Part shown: piece by piece, positions 12,757-12,787 of the stretch
Layout of the letters: every line of letters starts with the position of its first letter
Numbering within the stretch: position 1 is the first letter of the stretch
Position numbers and translations under genes: made by a program
The notes under the pieces: model-generated
What the model was told of the DNA's origin: nothing
What the model saw: the letters and a program-made list of their open reading frames with translations, nothing else
Databases searched by the model: none
Source of the DNA: Lyngbya sp. PCC 8106
Lineage (GTDB): Bacteria; Cyanobacteriota; Cyanobacteriia; Cyanobacteriales; Microcoleaceae
Assembly: GCF_000169095.1 (NCBI RefSeq)
Contig: NZ_AAVU01000083.1
Location: 1 to 12,787 of the forward strand
Direction of reading: 5' to 3'
DNA: 12,787 bases

Positions 12757-12787
12757 ATGGATAATTGGGTAGAAGTTAATGGAATTT
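12757..12787 (+). CDS. Start of another small gene, cut by the window edge
   Basis: ATG followed by codons for MDNWVEVNGI up to the edge. The start is supported only by its position 38 nt after a leader motif. An overlapping ATG at 12752 reaches a stop within seven codons and is rejected. Confidence 0.45.
   Translation, partial: MDNWVEVNGI

Overview
The window looks like an accessory replicon of a cyanobacterium: a plasmid, phage-plasmid or prophage-like island. Three perfect HIP1 octamers (GCGATCGC at 683, 4991 and 9533) are the typical cyanobacterial signature. The left end carries a KfrA-type plasmid DNA-binding protein and a DUF6876 protein, families common on cyanobacterial plasmids. 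The right part is a string of small orphan genes. I cannot tell plasmid from phage: KfrA argues for a plasmid, the muramidase-peptidase and the unusual RNA polymerase argue for phage ancestry. No rRNA, tRNA, transposase or CRISPR array was seen.

Layout. (1) 1-1190: the tail of an XRE-type repressor, then kfrA behind a strong promoter carrying two copies of an 18-bp near-palindrome, closed by a terminator. (2) 1191-3216: small + strand genes (DUF6876, a helical protein, a Cys-rich protein, an unknown), then about 490 bases without a convincing gene but with two intrinsic terminators. (3) 3217-8007, - strand, in transcription order: a 449-aa membrane protein; a 156-bp gap with two 51-bp repeats; a 326-aa and a 568-aa protein that together look like a two-barrel RNA polymerase of the QDE-1/RDR/YonO class; and an HU-like protein fused to a GYF_2 domain. 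(4) 8065-9768: a small + strand gene and a - strand GH108 muramidase fused to a C39-like peptidase. (5) 9804-12787: small + strand genes, many in separate units with their own leader and terminator, ending with a SLOG-like protein and the first codons of another gene.

Two observations stand out. First, the polymerase: the 326-aa protein has the paired lysines expected of the first double-psi barrel (K234 and K258), and the 568-aa protein has the DxDGD motif (D154-D156-D158) with flanking motifs also found in eukaryotic RNA-dependent RNA polymerases. The two reading frames are the same frame, separated by one UAA and one sense codon. Second, a recurring leader, CTACCGC - about 10 nt - TGATGTTTTTTGG, lies 32-44 nt (mostly 38-40) before the start codon of nine + strand genes. 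It could be a promoter for the encoded polymerase, a host/phage sigma-factor promoter, or a translational leader. The link between the two is inference.
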